A stretch of DNA of 34,338 nt from Pseudomonadota bacterium (GCA_022571415.1 JACZXW010000018.1:1-34338); one strand, 5' to 3'. Counted from the stretch's first letter, positions 1 through 8,138 are shown. The notes: generated by a model not told the origin, from the letters alone. Numbers and translations are program-made.

Positions 1-226
1 ATTGCACACAAAATTGACCCTGTATTTGCAGGATAGTTTGACCCATATTGCTCGCCGCTAAAATTGATTTGCCTTAGGCTACTTTAGTTGATACTGGGTC
101 AAACTTTGATGCAAAGATATCCTAAAATTGGCTCAATATTCGATGCAATTCAACATTTAGGGGATCAAGATGCTGTCGTGATCACTTATTTCAATCAGAT
201 ATCAGTGACCGGTTACCTGCTTCCAT

Positions 227-508
227 ATGTACTACGGTCCTGAATACTTAAGCGAGGTGTTGGTATCGTGGGCAAGAGATAAAAATATATTGATTCAATA
301 CATTCAACCAGGCAAACCACAGCAAAACGCCTACATTGAAAGATACAACCGAACCGTGCGTCATGAATGGCTGGATCAACATCTGTTTGAATCTATAGAT
401 CATGCCAGGGAGACCGCAACAGAGTGGTTATGGCGTTACAACAACGAACGGCCTAATATGGGAAACGGAGGATTTACCCCAATACAGAAACTAGAGCAAG
501 CAGCGTAA
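227..508 (+). pseudogene. IS3-family transposase OrfB, C-terminal fragment
   Basis: The 93 residues are the C-terminal third of an IS3-type DDE integrase core. The motif PGKPQQNAYIERYNRTVRHE carries the catalytic Glu, and the NNERPN segment follows, as in the family. The usual DNGPE block is degraded to YYGPE, so the second catalytic Asp is lost, and the frame closes at a stop (206-208) just upstream. The first two thirds of OrfB (normally about 270-290 residues) are missing. The 3' untranslated end runs into the IS end at about 550. This is a dead fragment. Confidence 0.85.
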
Positions 509-545
509 AACTGCCTACTTCTGAGAACCATTATTAATGGGAGGA

Positions 546-770
546 TTACCCCATGATCTGTTGTCTTTCTGTGTCCGTTAGCTTATTCGCCGGATCCGGT
601 CGATTAGCCGAAGGGCGCTGATCTTCTGCAATGACATCACCCAAAGTCCAGCGCTGTAGTGTCCTGATTGAAATACCCAACTCCCTACACGCAGCACTCT
701 TTCTGGCACCGCTGCTTATCGCTTCATTGATCAATGCCACGTTTTTATGCCGCTCTGAGCAGGAGGTCAA
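546..770 (-). pseudogene. IS3-family transposase OrfB, N-terminal fragment
   Basis: Seventy-four residues match the N-terminal HTH part of IS3-family OrfB proteins (GISIRTLQRW, then a DxRPxANRPxPANKLT segment). Translation would start at a TTG overlapping the orfA stop codon (TTGA), a coupled arrangement typical of IS3 orfA/orfB pairs. The reading frame is real from 770 to about 551 and is then cut by the end of another IS3 element, so the last codons and the stop belong to the inserted sequence. The whole DDE core is absent. Confidence 0.8.
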
Positions 771-1255
771 TCGTCCTCGTTTTCGTCCCAGAGGGCATTC
801 AGCTTTTTTCTGAGCACCAACAATGCTGCTGTTTCAGCCAACGCCTTGTCTTTACGCCGAAGTTCACGTTCGAGCTCTTTAATGCGTTTCTTGTCGGCCT
901 TTGATTGCTCGCTAATCTGATTCTGCTTTTTCTTTGTCATATTTCCTTGTATGCAAGATAGCTTCCAAAGTTGTACCTGTTCAGGATAGAGACCCTTGTT
1001 ACGACAGTATTCACCCAGTTCATTTTCAGAGAGAATCGCGGTCTCCAGGACAACCCCAAACTTTTCTTCACAAGACCATTTGTCTGGAATCCCTTGCGCT
1101 GTCAACTCACTACCGGCGACAGGATATTTAACCTGCCAGGAATACAGAGTTGAAAACGCGACATTCTCCTGTTTTGCAAAGTCTCGGAGCGAAAGCTCAC
1201 TACAAGACAGCCTTCGTACCATTGCCTGTTTAAATTCAACTGATTGTCTAATCAC
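767..1255 (-). CDS. IS3-family transposase OrfA
   Basis: 162-residue OrfA-type protein that would bind the IS ends. The N-terminal half has HTH-like segments (LSLRDFAKQENVAFSTLYSW and a second around residues 70-95). The C-terminal 50 residues form a charged heptad-like coiled coil ending ALLVLRKKLNALW, the usual OrfA tail preceding OrfB. The start is a GTG at 1255. It is longer than the common 90-100-residue OrfA but similar to long OrfA variants. It appears intact, but its OrfB partner is truncated, so the element cannot transpose by itself. Confidence 0.8.
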   Translation of the reverse strand: MIRQSVEFKQAMVRRLSCSELSLRDFAKQENVAFSTLYSWQVKYPVAGSELTAQGIPDKWSCEEKFGVVLETAILSENELGEYCRNKGLYPEQVQLWKLSCIQGNMTKKKQNQISEQSKADKKRIKELERELRRKDKALAETAALLVLRKKLNALWDENEDD

Positions 1256-1476
1256 AACAAATCCATGCCGCCCTGTCTGTAACTATTTGAGGCGACAACT
1301 ATCCTGACAGAGGGGGGATCGGCTTCAACCAGAATCGGTGATCAGGTTCACCGGAGCATGCAATTCCTGCGGGTTTGATCCAAATCAAATTTTCATTCCA
1401 TCGTTTACGGTAAAATCAGCCGCTTTCCCTGAGGAAGATCCTTTGCAAACGGCTATAGAAAAACCATTGGACAACA

Positions 1477-2157
1477 ATGGGTGCGACCGGGGTCGTAAAC
1501 CACACGAAATTACTTGATGTGGACCAAGTAGACTTACCCGGCCCACTTAGAGTGGCTACATTGCAGATTCAGTATCCGTTACGTACTAAGCGTAAAAAAC
1601 AAAATCATACTAACCTCATGGTCGCTGCTATCGATCTCTTCGACAGCAAAGGCTACGAAGAAACCACGCTCGAATCCATAGCAAAGAAAGCTGGACTACA
1701 CGTGCAAACACTCTACCTGCATTTTCCCTCCAAAGTTGAATTAGCGACTGCAATCTGGCATGACCGCCTATTGGATTTCGAATCGTTTTTTACCGCTCGG
1801 GAGTGCGATGCTTTAAACGCCTGGCGCAACTGGGTCGAACAAAATGCCTTGGAACTGACCCTAAAGAGTAATACATACAAAAATACCGGTTTCTGGAAGA
1901 TTCCGATCATATCCAGTTCAACGCAGCAATTTTCGCATCGCTACCAAGAAGTGCTTACAGAGGGGATTGCCCAAGATATGCTTGCAGAAGTCGCTCGCGA
2001 ACCGCTTCCCATGTTAATCGCCACTATGCTATTAGCTGGTAACGAGCAAGCTGTGCGGAATTGGACGAATACGGGCAGCAAGACTGACCTAGCAACGGTG
2101 TTGTTAAATGTAATCGACACGGTCAGGGACCAGTTCCAACACCTGTTTGCCAACTAA
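1477..2157 (+). CDS. TetR/AcrR-family transcriptional regulator (paralog 1)
   Basis: TetR-type repressor: N-terminal DNA-binding HTH and a C-terminal ligand-binding helical domain. The HTH lies around residues 45-90 (MVAAIDLFDSKGYEETTLES, then KAGLHVQTLYLHFPSK). The recognition-helix segment GLHVQTLY is identical in the two other TetR proteins of this window (3282 and 9521), and all three share the ARECDAL.AWR.W motif after the HTH, so they are paralogs. The first 28 residues have no counterpart in the other two and the ATG lacks a clear Shine-Dalgarno; a TTG at 1561 would give a protein that lines up better. It is convergent with the alpha/beta hydrolase. The ligand is unknown; a hydrophobic substrate of the neighbouring oxygenases is a guess. 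Confidence 0.88.
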   Translation: MGATGVVNHTKLLDVDQVDLPGPLRVATLQIQYPLRTKRKKQNHTNLMVAAIDLFDSKGYEETTLESIAKKAGLHVQTLYLHFPSKVELATAIWHDRLLDFESFFTARECDALNAWRNWVEQNALELTLKSNTYKNTGFWKIPIISSSTQQFSHRYQEVLTEGIAQDMLAEVAREPLPMLIATMLLAGNEQAVRNWTNTGSKTDLATVLLNVIDTVRDQFQHLFAN

Positions 2158-2188
2158 AGACCAATGCTTGATGGCGCACAAAATGGTT

Positions 2189-3064
2189 TCAGTTCTGAAG
2201 GTGTTCTACAAACCATGCCCTCGCCATTTTGGCACTCTCCTTGTAGTTTTTATCGTAGACATCGTAGTGGGTTCCTGGGAAAACGTGATACTTGACAATA
2301 GTGGTTTCCGGTATGGCTTTTTTTGCAGCTAAGCCCGAATTCTCGCACCCACCATATTCCTCTTCTTGCTGGTCGATGATAAGTGTCGGTACCTTGATAT
2401 TGCGAGCGCTAACACGAGGAAGATAGCGCCACATGGTCCTGAAATCACCGGTCCCCTTGAGCGAGTCCGGCATACCATCAGGTCTTGGGACTATTTCCAC
2501 CTCACCTCGGGCCATTGCGCTCGCAATCTTCTGTCCTTCGGCTGGTATTTCAGCGAAGCCTCTCTCATCTGGTGCTGAACCCATGCCAGGAACCTGGCTA
2601 ACGACCGCCTTGATACGTGGGTCTGTACCAGCAATATAGATCACATGACCACCACCATAGCTTGATCCCCACAAACCGATCTTGTCGGCGTTTACCATTG
2701 GCGCTTCTGCGAGATAATCAAGTACATTGTGAATGTCACGATTCTGATCGAGGGGATCAACAACATCTCTCACAGGTTTTGCCCTAATTGTCATGAATCC
2801 TTCGTCGTCAACGGCTGGTTGTTTCTCCATCGTAATGAGCCTGGCATCACTTTCATACCAACCACGATAGTCGAAAGTCAGGCATACGAAACCAGCCTCA
2901 CAAAAAAAGGGTGCATAAGTTGCACTCAGGTGTGATTTTGGACCTGCCCAACCGTGACACAATAATATCGCGGGCCCGGTTTTTCCCGCAGCAAGATTGT
3001 CTGGAACGAACAGATCAGCTGCAATTCTGGTGCCTTCACTCCAAATGGTTATTTCTTTCTTCAT
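2189..3064 (-). CDS. Alpha/beta hydrolase (dienelactone hydrolase/X-Pro-peptidase-like)
   Basis: 291-residue cytoplasmic alpha/beta-hydrolase with no signal peptide. The oxyanion-region motif CHGWAG is at residues 36-41, the nucleophile elbow GSSYG at 133-137 (Ser135), a candidate acid Asp231 lies in PTLIIDQ, and the catalytic His266 is in PGTHYD. The fold matches uncharacterised hydrolases usually annotated as alpha/beta hydrolase or dienelactone-hydrolase-like; the substrate could be an ester or lactone. The start ATG has GGGAGCC about 11 bases upstream. It is divergent from TetR paralog 2, with a perfect palindrome between them, suggesting direct regulation by that repressor. Acting on a lactone made by the Baeyer-Villiger enzyme at 5874 would be chemically sensible but is inference. 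Confidence 0.85.
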   Translation of the reverse strand: MKKEITIWSEGTRIAADLFVPDNLAAGKTGPAILLCHGWAGPKSHLSATYAPFFCEAGFVCLTFDYRGWYESDARLITMEKQPAVDDEGFMTIRAKPVRDVVDPLDQNRDIHNVLDYLAEAPMVNADKIGLWGSSYGGGHVIYIAGTDPRIKAVVSQVPGMGSAPDERGFAEIPAEGQKIASAMARGEVEIVPRPDGMPDSLKGTGDFRTMWRYLPRVSARNIKVPTLIIDQQEEEYGGCENSGLAAKKAIPETTIVKYHVFPGTHYDVYDKNYKESAKMARAWFVEHLQN

Positions 3065-3160
3065 AATACAGGGCTCCCATGAAAACGCTGGTTAGAATTT
3101 CCATTCTTTGGATTCCGATGTCCTTCATGATACGACAAAGTAATGTAAAAAAGTCGAGAA

Positions 3161-3175
3161 TTCGTGAGTCACGAA
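3161..3175. promoter_or_regulatory. Perfect 15-bp palindrome in divergent promoter region (candidate TetR operator)
   Basis: TTCGTGAGTCACGAA has perfect 7-bp arms around one central base. It sits between the divergent starts of the hydrolase (3064) and TetR paralog 2 (3282), the usual place for an autoregulatory TetR operator. It is flanked by two near-identical decamers, CGAGAATTCG (3155-3164) and CGAGAATCCG (3177-3186). Function is inferred from position and symmetry only. Confidence 0.55.
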
Positions 3176-3281
3176 CACGAGAATCCGCAATAAGACACAA
3201 AAAAATTATGCTGGGTTTCGCTATCTCATTTCCACACACGCACACTGAATTCGGCTCGTAAAGTCATGGAAAGTGAATATC

Positions 3282-3917
3282 ATGTTCCCCATGAAAATCC
3301 GATATCCAAAACGTGAACAACGCAAAGAACAAAGCAGTACCGCCCTCATTGGTGCCGCTATCGACCTGTTTGCTAATCGGGGATACGAGGAAACTACCCT
3401 CGAATCCGTAGCAGACAAAGCAGGCCTCCATGTGCAGACTCTATACCGACACTTTCCCACCAAATCTGACCTCTCCCAAGCAATTTCTCATGAGGGCCTT
3501 ATGAAGTTCGAAGAGTATTATCGCGCTCGAGAGTGCGACGCTCTAACCGCATGGCGAGACTGGATCAAATTACGTGCAAGAGCCGTAAAGAAACGCGGTG
3601 CTGCCGAATACAGCCAGGAGATCATCAATCTCTGGTCATATCCGACAACACATACCAGTAAACTGAAAATTTCGTATCGCTACGAAGAGGTCCTCGCAGA
3701 AGGCATAGCCGAGGATATGAACATCGATGTAAATCGTGATCCGCTCCCTCTGCTGATTGCCTGCATGCTTTGGGGTGGTAACCTGCATGCAGTCCAGGAC
3801 TGGGCCAATTCGGGTGGCAAGACAGACCTGGAAAAGGTGACGCTAAGAGTAGTTGATACGGTCAGAGATCAGTTCCAACATTTGCTATCCGGTTCAAAGC
3901 GACATCAATCTCGATGA
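3282..3917 (+). CDS. TetR/AcrR-family transcriptional regulator (paralog 2)
   Basis: 211-residue TetR repressor. The HTH occupies about residues 20-65 (IDLFANRGYEETTLESVADK, GLHVQTLYRHFPTK). The C-terminal domain keeps the paralog signature ARECDALTAWRDW and ends DTVRDQFQHL as in paralog 1. The ATG at 3282 is preferred because GGAAAG lies 8 bases upstream; a GTG at 3273 and an ATG at 3291 are also in frame. It is transcribed divergently from the alpha/beta hydrolase across the palindrome at 3161-3175 and probably represses both. The next gene downstream is PhyH 1, which has its own promoter. Confidence 0.88.
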   Translation: MFPMKIRYPKREQRKEQSSTALIGAAIDLFANRGYEETTLESVADKAGLHVQTLYRHFPTKSDLSQAISHEGLMKFEEYYRARECDALTAWRDWIKLRARAVKKRGAAEYSQEIINLWSYPTTHTSKLKISYRYEEVLAEGIAEDMNIDVNRDPLPLLIACMLWGGNLHAVQDWANSGGKTDLEKVTLRVVDTVRDQFQHLLSGSKRHQSR

Positions 3918-4123
3918 CGAACGAACACACCGGTTAGAAGCTACCCGCCAGGATCAAAGCCGGGGTTGCGGTGCGAACGAGAGACGATACGCAATGATGA
4001 TCGGGAGCGTCTCCAGTGATCAACCCGATCTGTACCATACCAACGAAAGTAATCACTAGGTGCTTGCGCACTTATTTTCTCAACGCATTACTTTTTTTCA
4101 CCAACACTTGTTATGTGGATGCA

Positions 4124-4151
4124 GTCACATTAAAATATAGTCAACTATACT
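4124..4151 (+). promoter_or_regulatory. Promoter and dyad operator of PhyH 1
   Basis: TATAGTCAACTATA (4136-4149) is a dyad with 6-bp perfect arms. A plausible promoter is GTCACA (4124-4129), 16-bp spacer, TATACT (4146-4151), so the right arm of the dyad overlaps the -10 box and a bound repressor would block RNA polymerase. Transcription would start about 14 bases before the PhyH 1 ATG. The 27 bases 4130-4156 recur with two mismatches, on the opposite strand, upstream of the flavin monooxygenase. It is one of six such sites in the window. Confidence 0.6.
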
Positions 4152-4171
4152 GATATTGAGAAACACCATTA

Positions 4172-5041
4172 ATGACCGACACCAGCCAAGCTCTCCCCGA
4201 AGTTCTTGAGGATCCATCTATCACGCGCCAGCCTTTTGAATTGTCCGCCGAACTCGCCATCCGCGTTGAGGACTTGGGACTTCAGGCAAACTTCGATCAA
4301 ATACGTGATGAGGGATATACGATCATCGAAAACATCGCGACTGAAGAATTTACGGCTCGGCTGCGGGAAACATGTATACAGCTCGCGCAGGAGACTGAAG
4401 GCAGCGCCAAGGGTCATTCAGCCTCACTTCTTTTGGGTCGCGATCCAATATTCGAAGAAGTCGTGCTAAATCCAAAGATCCGGGCACTGGTCGAAGTCAT
4501 GTGCGGGCAAGGCGCGTTACTATCGCAGTTGATTTCTTCCATCCGACCCAAAGGTGCTCCCGCGATCCCCCTGCACGCCGATCAGAACTGGACACCAGCG
4601 CCATTCCCAGTGCACAACCAGCTACTGACGATGTGCTGGACTATGGAGAACTACACTTTTGCCGGTGGCTGCACCAAAGTGATTCCGAAATCCCACCTGC
4701 ATCGCCGCCATCCCGACAAACAAGAAATGGAGCATCAATCGGGTGCCATTCCAACGCAATGCTCTGCGAGCTCCATCGTCTGCTGGGACGGCTCGACCTG
4801 GCACGCCAACTATCCGCGCGACCTTGAAGGCGACCGCGTCGTCCTACACATCACGTTTAGTAGGCTTGCGTTGCGTACGGTGGAAAACTACGACCACCTA
4901 GATGAAAGTTGGCTCGAAGGTAAACCAAAAGAACTCAGGCAGATGCTCGGTCGAGAGGACTTCCTTGGTTCGACAACGATTGCTCGCGGTAGCGCCGACT
5001 ACACGAAGATCCCGAACACCTTCGCCTGGGCGAAGACATGA
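4172..5041 (+). CDS. PhyH-family Fe(II)/2-oxoglutarate dioxygenase (PhyH 1)
   Basis: 289-residue member of the phytanoyl-CoA dioxygenase (PhyH) superfamily: cupin-fold hydroxylases using Fe(II), O2 and 2-oxoglutarate. The iron facial triad is visible as H135-x-D137 (PLHADQNW) and distal H211 (STWHANYPR); Arg222 is a candidate 2-oxoglutarate ligand. The N-terminal helix and the DEGYTIIEN strand match the other PhyH proteins in this window. It is the most divergent copy after the distal His and lacks the YFARP-like segment of PhyH 2 and 5. Its stop overlaps the start of the SCP2-like gene by 4 bp (ATGA), so the two are translationally coupled. Promoter and candidate operator lie immediately upstream. 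The substrate is unknown. Confidence 0.88.
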   Translation: MTDTSQALPEVLEDPSITRQPFELSAELAIRVEDLGLQANFDQIRDEGYTIIENIATEEFTARLRETCIQLAQETEGSAKGHSASLLLGRDPIFEEVVLNPKIRALVEVMCGQGALLSQLISSIRPKGAPAIPLHADQNWTPAPFPVHNQLLTMCWTMENYTFAGGCTKVIPKSHLHRRHPDKQEMEHQSGAIPTQCSASSIVCWDGSTWHANYPRDLEGDRVVLHITFSRLALRTVENYDHLDESWLEGKPKELRQMLGREDFLGSTTIARGSADYTKIPNTFAWAKT

Positions 5042-5460
5042 CTGACGAGGAGGCGAAGGTCGCCTTCGCGAGCCCGGAGTGGATAGATATTGCTCGAACT
5101 GCACTCGAAGAGCTAGTGGCAGCGCATGGTGAAACCGACAAGTCTTTCTCGGTCTGCGAAGTATTCACCGACGCACCTGCTGATCTGACCGGTGCGGACA
5201 CCACTACTGTCGCCTGGCATTTCCGCATTGTGGGCAAGACTGTCACTGTCGGCGAAGGTGAGATCAGCGATGCGGATATGCCTGTACGCGCCGACTACCA
5301 GACAATACTACCGATTGCCCGGCTCGTTTATACGCCAGAGTTGATCGCCCAAAGACAACAAAACGCGTCTCAGGTCGAGGAAGAATCCACCATTGATCGA
5401 TCGAACATGCCGACTTACCTGGTAGAACTCCATAACCGCATGGCTGTGATAACGAAGTAA
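5038..5460 (+). CDS. SCP2-like (sterol-carrier-type) small protein, copy a
   Basis: 140-residue soluble protein without signal peptide or membrane segment. It is homologous to the product of 12418-12852: both share an EVFTDAP/ERFTDAP motif, then W-H-(F/I)-R-I, a GK..VG.G.I.DAD segment and ADY.T.LP.AR. The GxxxVxxGxxxDADxxxxADY stretch resembles the SCP2 lipid/sterol-carrier fold, so a role binding a hydrophobic substrate or acyl-CoA is suggested; the family assignment is tentative. The start codon overlaps the PhyH 1 stop (ATGA). Both copies follow a PhyH gene, so the pair probably works together. Confidence 0.7.
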   Translation: MTDEEAKVAFASPEWIDIARTALEELVAAHGETDKSFSVCEVFTDAPADLTGADTTTVAWHFRIVGKTVTVGEGEISDADMPVRADYQTILPIARLVYTPELIAQRQQNASQVEEESTIDRSNMPTYLVELHNRMAVITK

Positions 5461-5542
5461 AGAAGTCGCGGCCGTGCGATACCGCTCTTAAGGTGCCTGC
5501 TTTAAATCAGAGTCTTAGTATTCAGAAGACTTCGCTCGGCGA

Positions 5543-5759
5543 TGAGAGGTGGCCCCGTTTCTTTGAACAGTCTTTTCGATTCTATAAGTGGGTTCACGCC
5601 TCATCGGTTTATGCGACACCTTCTGCAGCAGCGAGTTAAAGTATGTTTGATCCGGTGTCTTCCGACCCAGACTCGAATGTGGTCGGGGCATCAACGATGC
5701 CTCAATTGGAGGCGCTTATCCACTTAGCGAACTGTTCAGATCTTTGGGGCCACCTCTCA
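5543..5759 (-). mobile_element. Internally deleted IS3-family relic with intact terminal inverted repeats
   Basis: A perfect 14-bp inverted repeat, TGAGAGGTGGCCCC, occurs at 5543-5556 and, inverted, at 5746-5759. The similarity extends inward, with TGAACAGT appearing on both sides. Between the ends lies only about 190 bp: the extreme 5' end of an IS3-type element joined to the last codons of its orfB, read on the minus strand. The element is thus a deletion derivative (MITE-like) that keeps both ends but no transposase. No target-site duplication is apparent. It separates the PhyH 1/SCP2 pair from the flavin monooxygenase. Confidence 0.65.
5544..5691 (-). pseudogene. IS3-family OrfB C-terminal fragment
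   Basis: The minus strand encodes RPHSSLGRKTPDQTYF followed by about 30 residues, the characteristic C-terminus of IS3-family OrfB transposases (R-P-H-S-S-L-G-x-x-T-P). It is joined directly to 5'-end DNA of the same element, so at least 80 per cent of the coding region is gone. Out of frame debris only. Confidence 0.7.
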
Positions 5760-5873
5760 GACTCAACAGGCAAAGTTATCCAAGCGACATGGCTACCTTG
5801 TTAAAGGATGACCAACTCGTCGAAGTAGATAGTAGCGCCAGGACCATTCGGAAAATCGAAGATCAGAAACCAC

Positions 5874-7685
5874 TTAATCAATTTCCAATCCCGCCAGTGA
5901 CCCTTCATCACGCCATTCTCTCAACACTTCAAAAAAGGCTTCAGAACCGGCGCCGTAGTTAGTATTTTGCAAGGATCTCTCTGCAGGCTTACCCTCATAG
6001 TTGTAATAACCAGGCGTGCAATCGGCGAGAAACTTCTGATTCTTGCGTGCCAGCTTGATAATTGTCGCAACCCAAGCCGTCTCGGCAGTCTCACTTGTTT
6101 CGACAACGCGTTGATTGGCGTCCAGGCAATGTTTGATGATGTAAGTAAGGTGCTTGCTTTGCTCATTCAGCGCATGTGGATAATTTGCGGTAAAACCGGT
6201 TTGCACGTGCCCCATCATAAAGCAGTTAGGGAAACCACGGCTATGCATACCGTGAAAAGTTTCGGCTCCATCCGCCCATTTCTCAGTCAGGCTGAGGTTG
6301 TCGCGACCGTAGATCTCGTAACCACACCGACGTGAATAGTCGGTGCCGACCTCAAACCCGGTAGCGAAAATGATGCAATCCAGTTCGTATTCCTTGCCAT
6401 TGGCAACAACGCCTTTTTCGGTAATGCGATCAACGCCCTGGCCCTGCGTATCCACCAACGTCACATTGGGGCGATTAAAGGTTGGCAGATAGTCATCGTG
6501 GAAGCAGGGCCGTTTGCAAAACTGCCGGTAATAGGGTTTTAAGAATTCAGCAGTAGCGTCATCCTCGACGACTTCATCCGCACGCGCCCTGATTGATTCC
6601 ATTTTCTGGAAATCCGCGATTTCCATCTTATGGCTCAAAGCTTCGCGAGACAGATCCGGTTCGCCTTCGTGCCGGATGATGAGCAGAAGATTGCGAATGA
6701 TCTCAGTCCAGCCGTCATTGACAAGATCTTCTTTTGCAAAACCACCCGAGACAAGGATGTTGAAATTATCCATTCGGTTCTGGTGCCATCCCGCCTCGAG
6801 ACCTTGTATCCACTCGGGATCTGTTGGTTTATCATTCCTCTCATCAATTGACGACGGCGTTCGTTGAAACACAAAGAGTTGCTTAGCTGAATCTCCAAGA
6901 TGAGGTACACATTGCACCGCCGTGGCACCGGTACCGATGATGCCAACACGTTTATCTTTGAGACCAGTCAAATTGCCGTGAGCGCTACCACCCGTATAGT
7001 TATAATCCCAACGGCTGGTGTGAAATATGTGACCCTTGTAGCTATCGATTCCCGAAATGCCGGGTAACTTGGGCCGATTGAGTGGTCCGTTTGACATGAC
7101 GACGAATCGGGCTTTCATCGCATCGCCTCGATTGGTGGAGATGGTCCAGCGGTCGATCGAATCATCCCAGCGCATCTCCGTGACTTCGGTTTGCAGGCAG
7201 ACGTCATCGTAGAGGTTGTACTTTCTTGCAATCTGTTGACTGTAGTCGAGAATATCCGCGCCCTCGATGTACTTCTTCTTGGGTACATAGCCCAGTTCTT
7301 CCAGGAGCGGCAAATAGATATAGGATTCAATATCACAGGCAGCGCCCGGGTAGCGGTTCCAGTACCAGGTACCACCAAAGTCGCCACCTTTTTCAATCAT
7401 GCGAATGTTTTGTACACCCGCCTCGCGTAGCCGGGCTCCAGCGAGCAGGCCGCCAAAACCACCGCCGATGATGACAATATCCACCTCGTCCATCAGCACA
7501 TCGCGCTCAATCTTTGCGTCTAAGTATGGATCGTCAATGTAGTGTGCGAAGTCGCCTTTAACTTCCACATATTGTGCATTGCCATCCTCCCTGATGCGCT
7601 TGTCTCGTTCAATCCTGTATTTCTCGCGCAGTTCATGGGGATCAAATCCCAAATCGAGATCTACTGAGATTTCAGCTAATTCCAT
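5874..7685 (-). CDS. Type I Baeyer-Villiger-type flavin-containing monooxygenase
   Basis: 603-residue FAD/NADPH monooxygenase that would insert oxygen next to a ketone to give an ester or lactone. The FAD Rossmann motif GGGFGG is at residues 74-79, the GGTWYWNRYPGAACDIES segment typical of BVMOs at about 104-121, the type I BVMO fingerprint YKGHIFHTSRWD at 216-227 and the NADPH Rossmann motif GTGATA at 251-256. An ATGFEVGTDY segment near the C-terminal third is also typical. About 65 residues precede the FAD motif, longer than cyclohexanone monooxygenase, as in steroid or large-ketone BVMOs. AAGG lies about 9 bases before the ATG. The dyad operator at 7840-7853 lies 155 bp upstream. The exact substrate is not readable from sequence. 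Confidence 0.92.
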   Translation of the reverse strand: MELAEISVDLDLGFDPHELREKYRIERDKRIREDGNAQYVEVKGDFAHYIDDPYLDAKIERDVLMDEVDIVIIGGGFGGLLAGARLREAGVQNIRMIEKGGDFGGTWYWNRYPGAACDIESYIYLPLLEELGYVPKKKYIEGADILDYSQQIARKYNLYDDVCLQTEVTEMRWDDSIDRWTISTNRGDAMKARFVVMSNGPLNRPKLPGISGIDSYKGHIFHTSRWDYNYTGGSAHGNLTGLKDKRVGIIGTGATAVQCVPHLGDSAKQLFVFQRTPSSIDERNDKPTDPEWIQGLEAGWHQNRMDNFNILVSGGFAKEDLVNDGWTEIIRNLLLIIRHEGEPDLSREALSHKMEIADFQKMESIRARADEVVEDDATAEFLKPYYRQFCKRPCFHDDYLPTFNRPNVTLVDTQGQGVDRITEKGVVANGKEYELDCIIFATGFEVGTDYSRRCGYEIYGRDNLSLTEKWADGAETFHGMHSRGFPNCFMMGHVQTGFTANYPHALNEQSKHLTYIIKHCLDANQRVVETSETAETAWVATIIKLARKNQKFLADCTPGYYNYEGKPAERSLQNTNYGAGSEAFFEVLREWRDEGSLAGLEID

Positions 7686-7837
7686 GGTTGTGCCTTATTG
7701 TCGATTTCGTTTCTTGATTGTAAAAAGGTGGTAAGGGAGACACGATCGATGAGATCAGAGGTTAACTCAAAAGGCAGACCTCCGGTCAGGGTTGAGTCGA
7801 ATCGTGCTTCGCTAGCTTCTCTCTCTATCTGGATATC

Positions 7838-7859
7838 AGTATAGTTAACTACATTTTAA
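7838..7859 (-). promoter_or_regulatory. Promoter and dyad operator of the flavin monooxygenase
   Basis: TATAGTTAACTACA (7840-7853; TGTAGTTAACTATA on the minus strand) is a dyad with one arm mismatch. On the minus strand a TATACT -10 box (plus 7838-7843) overlaps the arm. Positions 7833-7859 match 4130-4156 upstream of PhyH 1 at 25 of 27 bases. The leader to the monooxygenase ATG would be about 145 bases. Confidence 0.6.
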
Positions 7860-8113
7860 GGTGCCGCTATCTACATAACAAGCGCTATCGCCGATGGGTC
7901 CGAAGCCACTGCTAAACGTTTGGAAATCTTGCCGAGATTAGAGAAATCCGGAACATACGAAATCCTCAGAAAACGAAGAACAACTAGAAAGTGAAACCAA
8001 CTCCTTTTTATAAGAGAAAGGGCAGCAAGAAAGTGTACTAGGGAACCTCTGATTAAGAGGATATTTTCGTCAGAACTGTTCTTCAAGAGAAGGAAGAGGC
8101 GCACACAGAAAAC

Positions 8114-8138
8114 TTGTTAACATGCTGTAAGTTAACAA
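8114..8138. repeat. Inverted repeat TTGTTAAC-N9-GTTAACAA
   Basis: Two perfect 8-bp arms, TTGTTAAC (8114-8121) and GTTAACAA (8131-8138), separated by nine bases, lie in the 855-bp gap between the flavin monooxygenase and PhyH 2. No T-tract or GC-rich stem suggests a terminator, so a protein-binding site is more likely. The rest of this gap (7860-8400) holds no recognisable gene. A weak TATAGT half-site is at 8241. Confidence 0.35.

Larger units (their letters stand above)
29..1309 (-). mobile_element. Nested IS3-family elements (one relic inserted in another)
   Basis: An IS3-family element on the minus strand (orfA 767-1255, start of orfB 551-770) is interrupted near 550 by the 3' end of a second IS3-family element on the plus strand (orfB C-terminus 227-508, end sequence GGGAGGATTACC at 539-550). 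The 5' end of the interrupted element is probably near 1309, where the minus strand reads CTGTCAGGATAGTTGTCGCC. The plus strand at 29-38 carries the same ten bases, CAGGATAGTT, which could be the opposite inverted repeat of the interrupted element. The outer limits are therefore an inference from a short match. No target duplication was identified. Both elements look immobile. Confidence 0.5.

Noticed and set aside
36-104. GTTTGACCC (36-44) and GGGTCAAAC (96-104) inverted repeat
   Set aside because: Nine-base arms in IS debris; could be an old IS end but nothing else supports a functional element.
4058-4080. Hairpin-like GTGC/GCAC followed by ATTTT after TetR paralog 2
   Set aside because: The stem is only four base pairs, too weak to call a terminator.
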